From NCBI GenBank assembly GCA_031772625.1, contig CM062810.1:452476014-452540013 (forward strand): DNA of 64,000 bases, in the 5' to 3' direction. The notes beneath the pieces were generated by a model that saw only the letters and a list, made by a program, of their open reading frames with translations, did no database searches and was not told the origin of the DNA. The translations under genes and the position numbers were made by a program. Shown piece by piece: positions 24,297 to 36,700 of the stretch; the first letter of the stretch is position 1; each line of letters opens with the position of its first letter. Source of the stretch: Pinus tabuliformis. Lineage: Eukaryota > Streptophyta > Pinopsida > Pinales > Pinaceae.

Positions 24297-24944
24297 GAGT
24301 TATCGATAAGAATTCTCTACTATGCCCTTTGAATTCCTTCAAAATAAATTTTCAAACCAAGCTTAAGCAAAAATTTAAAAAAATCTACACACCTTTTTTC
24401 ACTTTGTAGGAGCTCAATATTTCCTCTGAAGTATCTTTGTACTTTTTGACCATCCAGTTCTAAAATTTCCACCTACAATAGCCCTTTGCGTCCTCTTTCC
24501 TCTTAGCCAAATTGGATTCTCCAAGGAAGCGTTATGCGAAATCTCCCACAATGACTTGATTATAAACTAGTTCAGTAGAGCGAACTTTTACGACGTGCCA
24601 CGATTCATTGTTTCGGCCTTTGGCTCTAAAAAGTATCTAAAAGAAACTAAGGTTTGTCATATTTCCGTAACTTCTTACAAAATTTCAATCCGATGCTCAG
24701 AGATAAAGTTATGACGATTTTCGCCAGGTCACCTGTTTGGAATGTAATTCAGCAATCTACAAAAAGACCAACTTCCTCAGATCATATCTCTGCAAATATA
24801 GCGCAAAAAGTTCTGAAATTTAGACCCGAGGTTCAGCGTAATGTCTTCTGAAATTGATTTTTCTTTTATCTTTTGAAACATCTCAGAAAAGAAGTTATAG
24901 TGAAAATTCCACGATTACCTATTTGGAGCAGCGAAACCCTAGAA

Positions 24945-24964
24945 TCTAAAGCTTTGATACCAAA
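24945..24964 (-). other. Primer-binding site of element E
   Basis: On the minus strand TTTGGTATCAAAGC directly follows the 5' LTR end. TGGTATCAAAGC is an initiator-Met tRNA-type primer site with one mismatch. Confidence 0.85.
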
Positions 24965-25288
24965 TGTTATCAAACCAGCTCAAGAAAAGATAGATCAACG
25001 CCTTAGAATTCAGCCTCTTCAAGGGGGCAACCTCCTTTGCATTACATAAATGAACAATTCTTGGATGATTCAAATGACAAAACCTCTTTTCTATATATAG
25101 GAGCCTAAGGAGTCACAATATAACCCAGCCGACCTAACAATAATAATATAAAGCCACAAAAATAACAATAGAAGGCTTCTATGGGGCACAGTAATAAAAA
25201 TATGGGAATAATAGGGGAACAACAATATTAATAAGGGATGCAACTAAAATAGTAATGGGGTAATCACTAGTATTATAGGGACGCAACA
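24965..25288 (-). repeat. 5' LTR of element E
   Basis: On the minus strand it begins TGTTGCGTCCCTATAATAC and ends ...TTTGATAACA. The D LTR resumes at 25294, after the TCTTG duplicate. Confidence 0.92.
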
Positions 25289-25293
25289 TCTTG

Positions 25294-26372
25294 ATTCATG
25301 TATTGTTCTATTTTTGGTCTCGGTGTGTGTGCATAAGGTGTAGTTTTCTGTTCTACCCTTAACTTAGATATGATTCCCAAGGGATCATAATACCACATAA
25401 ATCTTAATTTAAACTTGATCTATTTCAAGCGAAAGTCTACCTTCTTATTTATTTCTTTGGTGTTAGAAATGAATGGTTCAATCTATTGAGACTTCTTTTT
25501 ACCGCATAAAAAATGTAGCTCATCCATGTTCATCATATGTCTCATATATTCTAATGCAAAACTTATGATTGGCAAAAACCTTGATAGTCTGTATGGAGGA
25601 AGCTCACATCCATATACTCTGATTTCTGTGTAGTTCTGATATAAATACCAATCTCCACTTCTGTCATCTCATGAAGGTGAAGGACTCTTTTGATTCTAGG
25701 TGACATATCAGGGATAGTATCACTATTGAGAAAGCACAAAGTCATATGTAGAAATATATTTACATAATAACGGAAAGAAAATTCATTAGTGTTCTTCCTC
25801 ACCAAGGAAGTATAATGAATTACACACTAAGAATTTCCCTATTCATCTAGTTTTGTAACGGAAATTGAAATATGTTTACTTGATAAAATAAGAACAAGTA
25901 CACAAGAACTAATTTATATATAAAGGCTCCTTTAGTAGAAAACATTAAAAACTTGTCATGAATAGATTCTACCAAAAATTGACTGTAATTGAACATAAGT
26001 GATGTTTTATCACCTGCTGATAACACTAATAAAAATCTCAGAATTACTTCAACACTCCACTGATCAGTTGGATAACCTAACAGACATGAAACCATTTAGG
26101 TAACCTATCTAGTCATCTCTGGAAACATTGGGGAAGGGGTATGGTTTATTTTTTCTTGTAAATTATGCATTTTTAGCTAAACATATTTCAAATATTTTGT
26201 CTCTCTGAGGAAAATCATTTTTCTGATAGATTTCGATTAGACAATCTACAATAAAAGGATGCATAGGGCCTAAGGGTTTCATTTGAAGAGTTTGGCATAT
26301 TTACATAGGGGAAATTGTAAAAAAGATATAATTAGTTTTGGAAATGATGGCTCTCTGACTCGAAATATACGT
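25294..26372 (-). repeat. 3' LTR of element D, proximal part (minimum extent)
   Basis: It continues the D LTR after element E and matches 36682-37780 to the point where the 5' copy is cut off. The true LTR start lies further right, between about 26400 and 27500. A candidate polypurine tract on the minus strand (GCGGGGGGAGAAG, plus ~27469-27481) may mark it. Confidence 0.75.
25563..25805 (-). pseudogene. LTR-borne ORF remains, start of the 3' copy
   Basis: An 80-codon open piece homologous to about 37000-37200 in the 5' LTR. It includes EVEIGIYIRTTQKSEYMDVS; the 5' copy reads WYLYQNYTEIRVYGCEPPPY at the equivalent place. The protein is not recognised. Confidence 0.4.
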
Positions 26373-27611
26373 AAAGTGACACTAGGTTACAAATTTAGGG
26401 AGGGAATGAGTCTAAGGGAAAATTAATTGAGGAAGGAAGGAGTCCCATATACTCAATTCATTGCCAACATCTAATTTATGTTTTTCCCAACTATGAAGTT
26501 GATAGAGTTCAAAATCAAATTCAATTTCAAACATCTTATATTGTCAGTCAACTAAGGGAAGTTTATCTATAAGAAGAGGTAGTGATGGGTTTTCTACAAC
26601 TACCTTTCACTTCCTTTAGAAGACGACATGCTCAAAGAATAAATTTCAAACAAAAATGTGGTTTTACCATGTTATTAATTAGTTGATGTAGTGAAAAATG
26701 TTGTACGATGATACTACTCATAACAAACCCATGTGGCTGCAAGATGACTGAGTGAAAAGGATGAGGAAAAAAACAATATGTTTAATTTATATTCTGTGGG
26801 GATTTAACTTTTTGAGGCAAGTGTATTTATGCAATAAACGTTGATGGGAGATGGTATTTAATCACAATGGTTTGATGGTAGTAAAATGATTAAATGGTTT
26901 TGAGTGAATGAGGGATTGATAGATGGTGGTAGTGGAATGGTGATCGATCATTGGCGGGCTCAGAGTGAATGAGTGACAATTTTTTGGGCGGGGGTAGGTG
27001 GTTTATGATTGTGAAGAGGGGGGGGGGGCTAAATATGTTTGAGGGTGACACATCGACACAGGTGGGATTTTCTAATAATATTTTTGGACCCCCTCCACCC
27101 CCCACATGACTTGTTAAACATCGACAATGTAGGTGCCGTGGTTTGGACTGTTTCCCCAGTTGTTGATCCAGGCAGGTGAAATCTAAGTGGTTCATTGTTG
27201 TGCAATGATCATGATATCTGACAAAAAATCAAATCACACTTTATGAATAAGTAATTAATTTCTAATAAATATTTAAATAATGAATTAAAAACTAATAACA
27301 TCCACGTCGACATTTAGGCTAGCAAACCATTTTCAATGGGAATTTTTTTTATATCCCTTTCTTTTTATATATTTCTTTTTCTTTATTTTTTTTACTTTTC
27401 TTTTCTTTTTACAAAAATTAAAATGTACACGATACAAATGGGTTACAACATTGACTCCATCTAGGGACTTCTCCCCCCCGCGAGATGCAGAGAACACGCA
27501 AATCCATGTGCCTTCTATTCCGGCTATGGAGTCTTTGATGTGATAATCACACTTGAGAGAAGAATTTATAAAAAATAAATGATGTACAATGAATTATGAT
27601 TATGAGAAATT
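26373..27611. other. 3' untranslated region and LTR start of element D, unresolved
   Basis: It contains homopolymer-rich stretches (G run at 27017-27027, C runs near 27090-27105 and 27470-27477). A minus-strand 101-codon ORF at 26890-27195 is proline-rich and probably chance. Confidence 0.4.
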
Positions 27612-28751
27612 TTAATACTGAATGTAATGTTTAATATATTGTTCATTGACAAGAAGTGAAGAATATTTTCCTTCCATATTCTGCAAAATAAAAGTGTTAT
27701 TACTCTTGACTTCTGCAATGTTGAATGGTCCTAACGACAAATTATCAAATTTACCATGTTTTCCTCTTTCCTCTCTTTTGGAGTCCCACCTTAAAACTAA
27801 ATCTGCTTTCGAATTGTATTTTTCCCTATCCCTTTTGTAAAATAATCTCTTCATATTGTTTTGATATTGACAAAGCATGTGATGGAATTCATCTTTGTCT
27901 TGGTTTAACTCAATGATATGATTGATTCTTATTGATAAATCATTAGGGTCCTCATATGATTCCTATAAAAAATTCATAATAGGAAAAGCTAGTTGTGTGG
28001 GAAAGATTGATTGAGTTCCATAAACAAGTTCGAAAGGGGATTTACCAGTAGATCTCTGAGGTGATACTCTATTAGCTGAAACTGCATATTTGAGATGACT
28101 ATACCAACTCTTTTTATTGTATGTTAGTACCTTCTTGCTCACTTTGACCAAGCTCTTGTTTGATTATTTTTCCAATGCATTTCCTTGAGGGTAATGTGGG
28201 GTATAATGATGCAATTAAAATATGATACTTTTGGAAAAATTCTATTATTTTGATGCTACAGAATGCTTGTGCATTACCAGTGGCTATTTTTCCTGGACAA
28301 GAAAATATGGGTAATATGTTTTCTTCAATGAATCTGATGACGACATTGTCTACTGCATTCTTGGCTGGGATGGCTTCCACCAATTTGGCATAATAGTCTT
28401 TATCTGTTAGGATCCATGTGTGGTGATTGCAATAGGCTAGTATTATTTATCCTATGAAATCTAATCCCCCCTTATAAAAAGGTTTCTCCAATCAATATTG
28501 GAACAAGTGGATGTGTTTTTAAATATTTGATTCCCAACAAATATTTGACATGGAATACAATGTCTAACCTTTTCTCCCACTTGTGAAAAAGAAAATGGCC
28601 AATAAAATCCTCCTCTTAGAATTTTATATGATGTTTCTCTCCAATCATGGTGTCCTCCATGTATACATTCATGAATTATTTCTATGAAACCTTGTATCTC
28701 ATTTTCAATTAGACATAAAAGAAGGATATTCAATGGATCTTTCCAATACAA
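27612..28751 (-). pseudogene. Integrase of element D
   Basis: Minus-strand order: zinc domain with HECIHGGHHDWRETSYK and KVRHCIPCQIF (HHCC visible), core pieces (AKNAVDNVVIRFIEENI, KYHILIASLYPTLPSRKCIG, where the usual HPQ.NGQ is degraded), VSPQRSTGKSPFELVYGTQS, and the C-terminal GPY-like part ADLVLRWDSKREERGKHGKF with LGPFNIAEVKSNNTF. At least three frame changes are needed to read it through. Confidence 0.82.
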
Positions 28752-28769
28752 ATTGTAATTGATGATGTA

Positions 28770-29153
28770 CTATTCCATAGCCTTTAGTGTGAGAGTTCTA
28801 TATTGATTCCTTGTGAATCCAAGAGGACACTTAAATTCATGAAGAAAATGTATAATATATGCATACCATTCAGATAGTAGGATCTTTTCATCAATATGAC
28901 GCGAGAGAGGAATTGAATCTCCAATAGAAGAAGGTTCTTGTGTACTCTTCTCTTCTGAACTTTGAGAAGGTTCTTGTGTATTCATCTCTAGTAAACTCTG
29001 AGAAGGTTCTTGTGTGTTCTTCTCTACTGAAACTTGCATGATACTGTTGATACCCATAACTTTACAATTTGATTCAACAAACATTTTGGATAAACCTTGA
29101 CCTTTCACCAATTTGGTAGATTTGATATCTAAGTCAAATTCTATTAGTTTCAC
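28770..29153 (-). pseudogene. RNase H end and repeat linker of element D
   Basis: It starts KLIEFDLDIKSTKLVKGQGL, the end of a gypsy RNase H. A linker follows in which (N/S)TQEPSQSS is repeated three times, then a segment leading to the integrase zinc domain. The repeat is a 36-base unit at 28929-29036. One stop separates this from 29193. Confidence 0.7.
28929..29036. repeat. 36-bp x 3 in-frame coding repeat
   Basis: Three units each begin AGAAGGTTCTTGTGT on the plus strand at 28929, 28965 and 29001. Because 36 is a multiple of 3 they keep the frame and give a 12-residue peptide repeat. Confidence 0.85.
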
Positions 29154-29192
29154 AATCCATATTCTTCTCCTACCATTTGTATGAGGTTGTGC

Positions 29193-29603
29193 TCAAACAA
29201 TATTTACAACATTATTTGAAACGTAGGCAATAAGGGTAGAATGAAGCATATAGGTTTTGAAGGCTTTTAACGCTTGTACAAGAGAATATGCTTGCTTCTC
29301 TAGGATATCATATCTAAACTTATCATCTCTCACTACTTTATTGATAAAGGAAATAGACTGTTCATTTACATTAACGTTCTTTGGTAATAAGATAATCGCT
29401 AAGGTAGTATCATAGGAAAAGGAGAAAATTGTAAAATGTTTTGAATAGTCAAGACTGGCTAGTACTACGGCTTCAGAAATAGATTTCTTGATTTGTTTAA
29501 AAGCATACTTTGCCTGCACTATCCATTTTACTTCATTATCTTTTCTAAGCATATAATTAATATCCTTGACTATCTCAACATAATTTGTTTTGAATCTACT
29601 CAA
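29193..29603 (-). pseudogene. RT connection and RNase H of element D
   Basis: SRFKTNYVEIVKDINYMLRK, AKYAFKQIKKSISEAVVLAS, then the RNase H start FTIFSFSYDTTLAIILLPKN and RYDILEKQAYSLVQALKAFK. These match the RT thumb/connection and RNase H of Tat-type gypsy elements. Confidence 0.75.
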
Positions 29604-30330
29604 AAGATAATTTTTCCTAGAAAGTTTTGAATTTCCTTTTTATTTCTATGTAGGGTAATTTCCTCAATGGTCGAGACTGTTTTTGGGTGGAGCGCTACTC
29701 CTTCCTTCAAAATAATGTGTCCAATTAGTTTCCCTTCTTTTATAGCGAACATAGACTTATTTGAACTAAGGGAAATTCCATATTTTCTACATCTGTCAAA
29801 AACCTTTCACAAGTGTTTTAAATGTTTCTCATGAAAACATGAAAATAAAGTCAAATATCATGTTAAATAAAAAAAAAATTGTTAACCTTAGCAACAAATG
29901 TTAATTCCATTACTCATTGAAAGGTAGATCATACATTAGTTAGGAAAATGGCTTTCTAGGAAACATGAATGTACCCCAAGGAGTTGTGAATGTTGTTTTT
30001 TCCCTATCTTCTAGACTTACTAGGATCTGATTATATCCAGAAAGTCCATCCAACATTGAAATTATGTTTGAGCTTGAAAATTTTTATTGAAATTGATCAA
30101 TCTTTGGAAATGAATAATTATCCTTTAAATATATTTTCTTCAGGTTTATGAAGTCGACACACAATCTTATTTTACCATTTTTCTTCTTGACAAAAACTGG
30201 ATTTTCTATCCAATAAAAGTATCTTAGGGAAAGCATAATTTTTTCATTCAATAATTTCTTAAGCTCTTTTTCAATAGTTGGAAGCAAAACTAGATTTATT
30301 CTCCTCATTTTTTGTTGGAAAGGTTTAGCT
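29604..30330 (-). pseudogene. Reverse transcriptase of element D
   Basis: PTIEKELKKLLNEKIMLSLR, NPVFVKKKNGKIRLCVDFIN, then after a frameshift MLDGLSGYNQILVSLEDREK with TTFTTPWGTFMF. Catalytic positions are partly readable; the YVDD region is replaced by FLFNMIFD-like sequence. Decayed beyond function. Confidence 0.75.
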
Positions 30331-30794
30331 TCTAGCTTGAGAGGAATTTTATGTTCAATAAGGGTTTTGCCATAGGCTTTAATTTCTTCATATCACCATG
30401 AAAATACATTATTATATTATTTACAATAGTACAATCCTCCACAACCTCTTGTTGTGAAATTGATACCCAAGTCCTTTAGACATCATTATTATCAAAGATC
30501 TTTTCAAGAGAAATTAATCCTCTTGCAACTTAATTATTAGGCAATTGAATGATACTTTGATCAAATATTTTATGATTTAACTGTGAACTTTCATTTTCAT
30601 CATTTGACTTACTTTCATTGATTTTTTCTTCTTTAATTTGTAGAGCTGAAAACTCATCAAATGCTTGCAAGAAAGTTTTTGATTTATCATCATCTTCAAA
30701 AACTTACCAATTTTTAAGGTTGTGAGTGATTGAAGGCATGTACTTTACTTGAACTTGATATTGCAACTACATAGGATAATGAACTTTGAAAGAG

Positions 30795-31160
30795 TTAGCA
30801 AATATTGTGAAAGAATCTAGATAAATTTTTGCATCTACAGGGATTAATATTCCAACCTTGAAATGAAATTTCCACAGAATCCCATACTTCATTCTGATAA
30901 GATCTAAGGCTAGGTTTTTTTTCTCGGTAAAGATTTCCAATTTGTTCCACAAGTATCTCTAAGTCACCAAATACACTTAATTTTTGGACTTTTAAACTTA
31001 TAGCTAACTCTAGTCCTAAAGGTAAGGCTTCATACTCTGCTACATTGTTGGTAAAATCAAAGTCTAACTTGGAAAATTGAGTTATATTTTTTTTTGTCTT
31101 GATAAGTAAGTAGAATTCTAGCTCCAGCTCTAGATCAATCATTGAAAAAGGCTCCATCAA
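30795..31160 (-). pseudogene. Archaeal-type RNase H (aRNH) of element D
   Basis: It has FDFTNNVAEYEALPLGLELA and LSVFGDLEILVEQIGNLYRE, the hallmark NNxAEYxAL and GDSxLV motifs of the second RNase H carried by the Tat lineage. The active-site Glu of AEYEAL is present; the third acidic position reads GDLE for GDSE. It lies upstream of RT rather than downstream of the first RNase H. Confidence 0.78.
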
Positions 31161-31227
31161 AGTACAACTTCCAAACCTTAGTATTTATACATTAGGTTTT
31201 ATTTATACAGTATGTTCAATACTAAAG

Positions 31228-31700
31228 TTAAGAATCTTGGAGATTATTAGTTGTTAAAGTAAAAAATCCAAAATCCTGATCAATTGCATAAACAAGATGG
31301 TTTATTACTTGATCAAATTGGCAAACAATATTTATAAATCTCACCTTTCTATATAAGCTCAAATTCTCTCCCCCACAAACAGGAATTGTAGCAAAATACA
31401 TATCCCTTTGTAGAGTTCCCGCTAAGTTGGCACAACAAGATCTGGATAATAACATCCTGATTTATGGGGAAATTTATGTAACAAAAATATATTAAACTAA
31501 ATTCTTAATAGGGATCCAAGGAAATTTTATGACTAAATATTTGATTAATCAATTACAAGGTACCTTCTTTGAATCAAAGGTATATAGATCATGATAGGGT
31601 CTTGTGATTAGCAATTGAAGTTGGTATATTATTACTTTAGGCATTAGATTATGTGAGGCCCCAGAATCTAACATCAATTATATAAGAGATAATCATGAAC
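31228..31700 (-). pseudogene. Protease of element D
   Basis: LMLDSGASHNLMPK (DSG triad intact), TRPYHDLYTFDSK, and then the piece MLLSRSCCANLAGTLQRDMY with ATIPVCGGENLSLYRKV. Several stops lie in between. Confidence 0.75.
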
Positions 31701-32099
31701 CTTCAGAGTTACATAAAAAAGAGGGACATTTTCATCGATGATTTCAAAACTAGGACCAAAAAACCACTAAAGGTTTTTCGTCATGTAAACTAATTATATC
31801 TCCTTCAACATCAATACTTCCATATTGAATCCATCTTGACACTTTATTCTTATAACCTGGATTTTTAGAGAGTTTAGGTAATTAAATTGGAATGTTAACT
31901 CTCTCGAATAATTTTTCCACATAAAAAGTTGTTGGAATAGATTTTCTAGATGTATTCTCTTCATTTGTCTGATTTAGTGCTTGAATCAATGTTGTTTGTG
32001 TTTCAACTATTTTGCCTTGAGGTTGATTAATATTAATATTTTTAGCTGGTATACCAGGTCCTCGGCTTGGTGTAAAATCATATCTTATATTTAGTTTAG

Positions 32100-33010
32100 C
32101 AATAAGAAATTCAGGGAAGGCCTAGTGTTTTGAAACGTGAGAAGCCTCTTGGGTTTGGACTAAAGGTTGATCATGAGAAATTTGAATAATAGAATTTTGT
32201 GATGATGGATCATCAAAATAATTGATATCATTTGTAACTAAAGGACTAGTTTCTTTAGGATCGTGATCATTAATCATTAATGGAAGTTTGATATGTTGAT
32301 CCATATTAGGTCGTTGCAAGATTTGAGGCTGAAAAGGTCTCTTATATTAAATTTGAGGTTTATTTGAGAGTCGTTGACCTACTTTAGGTTATGCTTCCAT
32401 TTTTTAAATTCTATTTGAGAGGTTTCTTAGTAGAGAATAAATCTCATGTATTTTATCATCTTCATCCTTAATTTCCTAGGAAGAATTACTTTCTTCCCTA
32501 AGTTTCATCTTTCTCTCATATTTTGGTGCTGTTTCCTTAAGTTTATTTGATTATGATATATTAGCTTCAACTTCAATGACATTGGTTTGCATGTATGCTA
32601 GCGTGACATACCTCGTTTCTCTAAGAATGACAATGAAATCATCATGAAAACATTTACAAAATCTAACTTTAGTTGCAATCACTAATGGCTTATAGTCTGG
32701 TGGAATTTTGTTATAAATTTTATTGAATATTTTTATGAAAGATAACAAACATGATACTTTTTGACTCCCCATTGGATTTTAAATATATTGATTAATTCAT
32801 TCCATGTAGGAATAGAATGAGGCTGCAATTGTCTGAATGAGATCCTAAAATTTCCCTCAAGATATTGAACAAATAGTCTCATGTAAAAATCTTCATGGTG
32901 TATGTTCATATTATCACCAAAATCCAAAAAAGAAGCTAAATGATCGTCGACTAACAAACTAGCTTGTCATTAAACGTAGGCAAATGCTTTAAATATCCAC
33001 ATGGAAAATT
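32100..33010 (-). pseudogene. Gag of element D
   Basis: It contains IHHEDFYMRLFVQYLEGNFR and PTWNELINIFKIQWGVKKYH, typical of the Retrotrans_gag domain, followed (after a frame change) by FIKIFNKIYNKIPPDYKPLV. A polar C-terminal stretch (32122-32319) has no readable zinc knuckle. Confidence 0.72.
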
Positions 33011-33759
33011 ATTAAGCTAACTAGGAAATCTTACTGCTACATAACGAGCCAGAATGATATGTTGAAAACCAACTATTTTATTAGTTGAAAAGTGTGAATA
33101 TGAAAATGAGCTTTGTGGGGATGAAGAGGAAAAGGATTGAGTATAATTTGTGGAAGTTTTTATAAATGGTGATGGAATTATCAACTTCCGCACTTATAGG
33201 CCAAATTTTTCTTCACTTTAAAATAAAGGATTTGTATAAAAAGAAAATCTATCTTCAGTTCTAGTAGAAGTAGATGGAAAGTTATGAATGATAGAAGAGA
33301 TAAAATCACTAGTTTTTATTTCAGGTTATTCTAACCCTAATTCTACTTCTTATTTGAAATATTCTGAAACAGTTTCTAGAATTTGATAAGATGCTACATG
33401 ATGAAGAAGAAGAGATGACTAAAGATCAACCCCTTTGAATAAAAGGTCTAACACTTCTAGTAGAAAATATGACAATTGAGAGGGATCTGAAAGAGGTCTA
33501 AAAGGATCAGCTTCTGAAACAATTTAAGGTGCAAGTGAAACAGAAGCAGAAGTACAAGCTTATAATCTTCGTCTTAAATATGAAACTCTAACCAGTCTCT
33601 TTGGATCCTATAACGGAGAATAAAGGTGAGGATATGAGTGAGATCTGGTGAAACCGTTTTGTGGAATCGCCAAGTGAAACCTTTTAACCCATTGACTTTT
33701 ATTCACCATTAATAGGAAAACCTAATCATTTTCCAAGAGAAAACATAATTCAAATTTTA
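33011..33759. other. Leader of element D
   Basis: It lies between the primer site and gag, with no ORF of note. Confidence 0.5.
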
Positions 33760-33781
33760 CGTTCCCCGATAACGACATCCA
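33760..33781 (-). other. Primer-binding site of element D (Asp-tRNA type, decayed)
   Basis: On the minus strand TGGATGTCGTTATCGGGGAA sits five bases after the 5' LTR end. It resembles TGGCGCCGTTGCCGGGGATC, the complement of the plant tRNA-Asp 3' end, with one inserted A and five substitutions, mostly C-to-T or G-to-A as expected of old methylated DNA. Confidence 0.65.
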
Positions 33782-33786
33782 TCTAA

Positions 33787-36700
33787 TGTTTTTCCTCTGT
33801 AGACAATTCTAGGTTAAGGAATTGTAAGAGAGCATCTAAAATTTTTATGTTTATGTTGGATTTTTGGATGATCAATGCTTTAAGACGTTAAACACATACA
33901 CGATCTTAATTATCTATTGATATACTAAAAGAGATTATTCTTCACCTTTAATAGAATTTAGCTTTGAAATGATATGTAAGGTTAAACTTAATAAAATATA
34001 TAATTCATTAAATATTCAAACTGACTATTCAACTAATCATATATAGATGATTCATGTAAACTCATTTTATATTGAAACAAAATATATTTTTAAAACTAAA
34101 ATGAAGTGACAATTAAAGGATGTAGAGGAATTAATTAAAATAGAAATTTTCAATTAACTAATCTTTGTAATTGATCATCACTTCATTATTGGTTTTCGGA
34201 TAGATTGATATTCAATTTTATCTTACCCATATTTTCCCACTAATTTAAAACATATGTAGAGAAAATAAAATGTATACATAATAGAAAACATAAATATTCA
34301 TAGGAATACAAGCTCCTTCAAGATGAATCTAGAATCCTTCTATTAATCTTAAAAAAACTAAGAGAATCACAATTATTCCTACTAGTTTATCACAAGGGTT
34401 TAACCCTTGATACTTCGAGCTACAAAATATTTATAGAGTTTTCTTCAAATTATCTTAATTTTAAAATGAAGATTTATTTACAAAACATGTTTTGAATCTA
34501 ATTACAAAAATAGAACTAGAAAATAGAAATTTTGGACTGCTTGAACACATTGCACGAAATTTGAGGCTTATGCTAATGACTAAGGCTATAAAAATGTTAT
34601 TCTATTGTGTTTCCTAGTTATCTGTCCTTTGCTCCTACAAACTTGCATCCAATCACTGAAAGTTTATTGTCTGCTGCTAGAGACCTGCTATCTTGAAAAT
34701 CAATGAGCTTCCATATATTTTCCCATCTTTCTTCATGAGGAATGAAAAACTTTATCAATTTCCTGTAAGTCTCATCCACATTAGTATATTTTTGAAAGGT
34801 GGGCTTAACTATGAACATGTGTTTAACCTCATGTTGTATTAGTAAATTAAAACTTAATCCTTCAATAAAAACGTTTCCAGTAATGGTTCCTTTGATCTTA
34901 GAAATTTTTTATTTATTTACAGCTATAGAATACAATTTACCCTAGTATACTTCAAGAGTAACCAGCTTGTCTCCTATCCCTCCCAAACCTATAAGTCCTT
35001 TCTGATGTAGTATATTAATATTTTTATGAAAATTATTGATTTGAATTTCTAGATTATGTCACTCATTTTCTAATTGCAGCATTAAATTCCTATTGGTAAG
35101 TATCCTCCTGACTTCCATAATGGTTTTAGTCCTATCTTCAATCTCATAATCTGAAATCTCTTCATTTATTTTTGAATTTAATGTCCTGATTATTGATGTT
35201 GCATCTCTTGGTTTGTGACCCACGCCCTTATTCACTTCTTCTACTCATTCTTTTGATTTCTCTAGTATTTTTTCTTGTTCAAAAATGATTTCTATTGATG
35301 GCCATAACTGAGTTATGTAGTCATTGATATCCGGCGAAATATTTTCTTTAGATTGTGCAATAGTTTGAGCAATAGCAGATTCATTTTCAAGGTCCACTAT
35401 TCTTCGAGTCAACCTATGAATCTTCTGTATTTATGCCAAGTATGCATTTTCAGTTTTAGGTTTTTGGTCCTAAAGATTGCAAAGTTGAGATTTTAACTTT
35501 TCATTCTCTTGGTCCTTTAATGATAAATATCCCATAGGTTTAGCTAAATTTGATGTTGTATCAGTGGACTATTTTTCTGTTGTAATGGTTGATGTAATAG
35601 AAGTTTGTTTTGTTGATGTAAGTGCAATGGATTTCATTACTATGGGAATACATGTTCATACATTTTCTTGTTGTTTTTTTTCTTTTAATAATGTCTCAAA
35701 CTCAATCTCCATCTTCTATGTTTGAAGGTTTTGTTCAACTATGATCTTGAACATGTTTTCTTCGTCCTTTTCCAATTCTCCAACTTCTTTAGTTTATGGA
35801 TCCTCTATAGTAGGGAGTTTAAGCTACTTCCATAGTGCTAATATATAAACAAATTTTCTCTTGATCATTTCTTTAGATGATTTCACGTCACTAGGATCAT
35901 ATCCTAATTTAATCACGATATCTTCTAAATATTTAATCTTAGTATCCTTAGCTAGAGATGATATTTCTCCAACTTTAACTGTAACTCAATATTATTTAAT
36001 GAAACTTACAGCTTGGATGTTGCCATAGCTAAGCTAGCCAGAGTGGAATAAATCATTTATACAACTTTCTTGTGTATGTCAAACTCATCAATAACATTAA
36101 TTTGTTTAGTATCAAAATAAGAAATAGATTTCGTATAATATTTTACAATCTTAGGGAATGAAACTTTAGGTTCCAATAAGGCCATTTGAAACTATCTTTT
36201 CTCAGTATCAAGTGTAGAAAGAAGGCTATTCTTTGAAGCTGAAGTTGGCTTCCGAAATTCAGAATAGGTAGTGGACTTTAACGCTTCATTTTTCCTTTTA
36301 ATATCCCTATATCTCACAAGAATACTTGGTTTTGTTTCACTCTGAGTTGCCTCTCTTGTCTAAGATGTTTCTAATGCACCTTTAGAAATAGACGACACAT
36401 GAGAACTTGAGAAAATATTCTCAATTCTTGGAAAAGTCGTAGCATGGGGACCTGTGCATACCAATGTTGTCTATTCTTGTGAACTTTCTTTTTGAAAATT
36501 TTCATCAAGAGGATTAGTTTTCTTTCCTTTTTAAACATTATGAAATCCATCTCTTGAGATTATTATACGGGAGGGCAACACTTTCCCTTACTCTCTTTGT
36601 TTGCTTCTCTTGTAGAACGAGAGTCTATGATGTTGTTGAAATATAAAACTGTTCTTCTGCTTAGTGAAATGTATCCACTCTTCTTGATTCATGTATTGTT

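Larger units (their letters stand above)
19435..25288 (-). mobile_element. Element E: Reina-like chromovirus, complete but decayed
   Basis: A full minus-strand Ty3/gypsy element of 5854 bases with short LTRs (333 and 324 bases), Met-tRNA primer site and gag-protease-RT-RNase H-integrase-chromodomain order. TCTTG occurs directly before (19430-19434) and after (25289-25293) it. Joining the flanks restores sequence matching the uninterrupted 5' LTR of D (around 36680-36690). Small size, short LTRs and a chromodomain point to the Reina clade. LTRs differ by roughly 20 substitutions and one 9-base indel by eye. Confidence 0.92.

Noticed and set aside
26890..27195. 101-codon minus ORF, proline-rich
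   Set aside because: Driven by C/G homopolymer runs; no domain, and located in the 3' non-coding part of element D.
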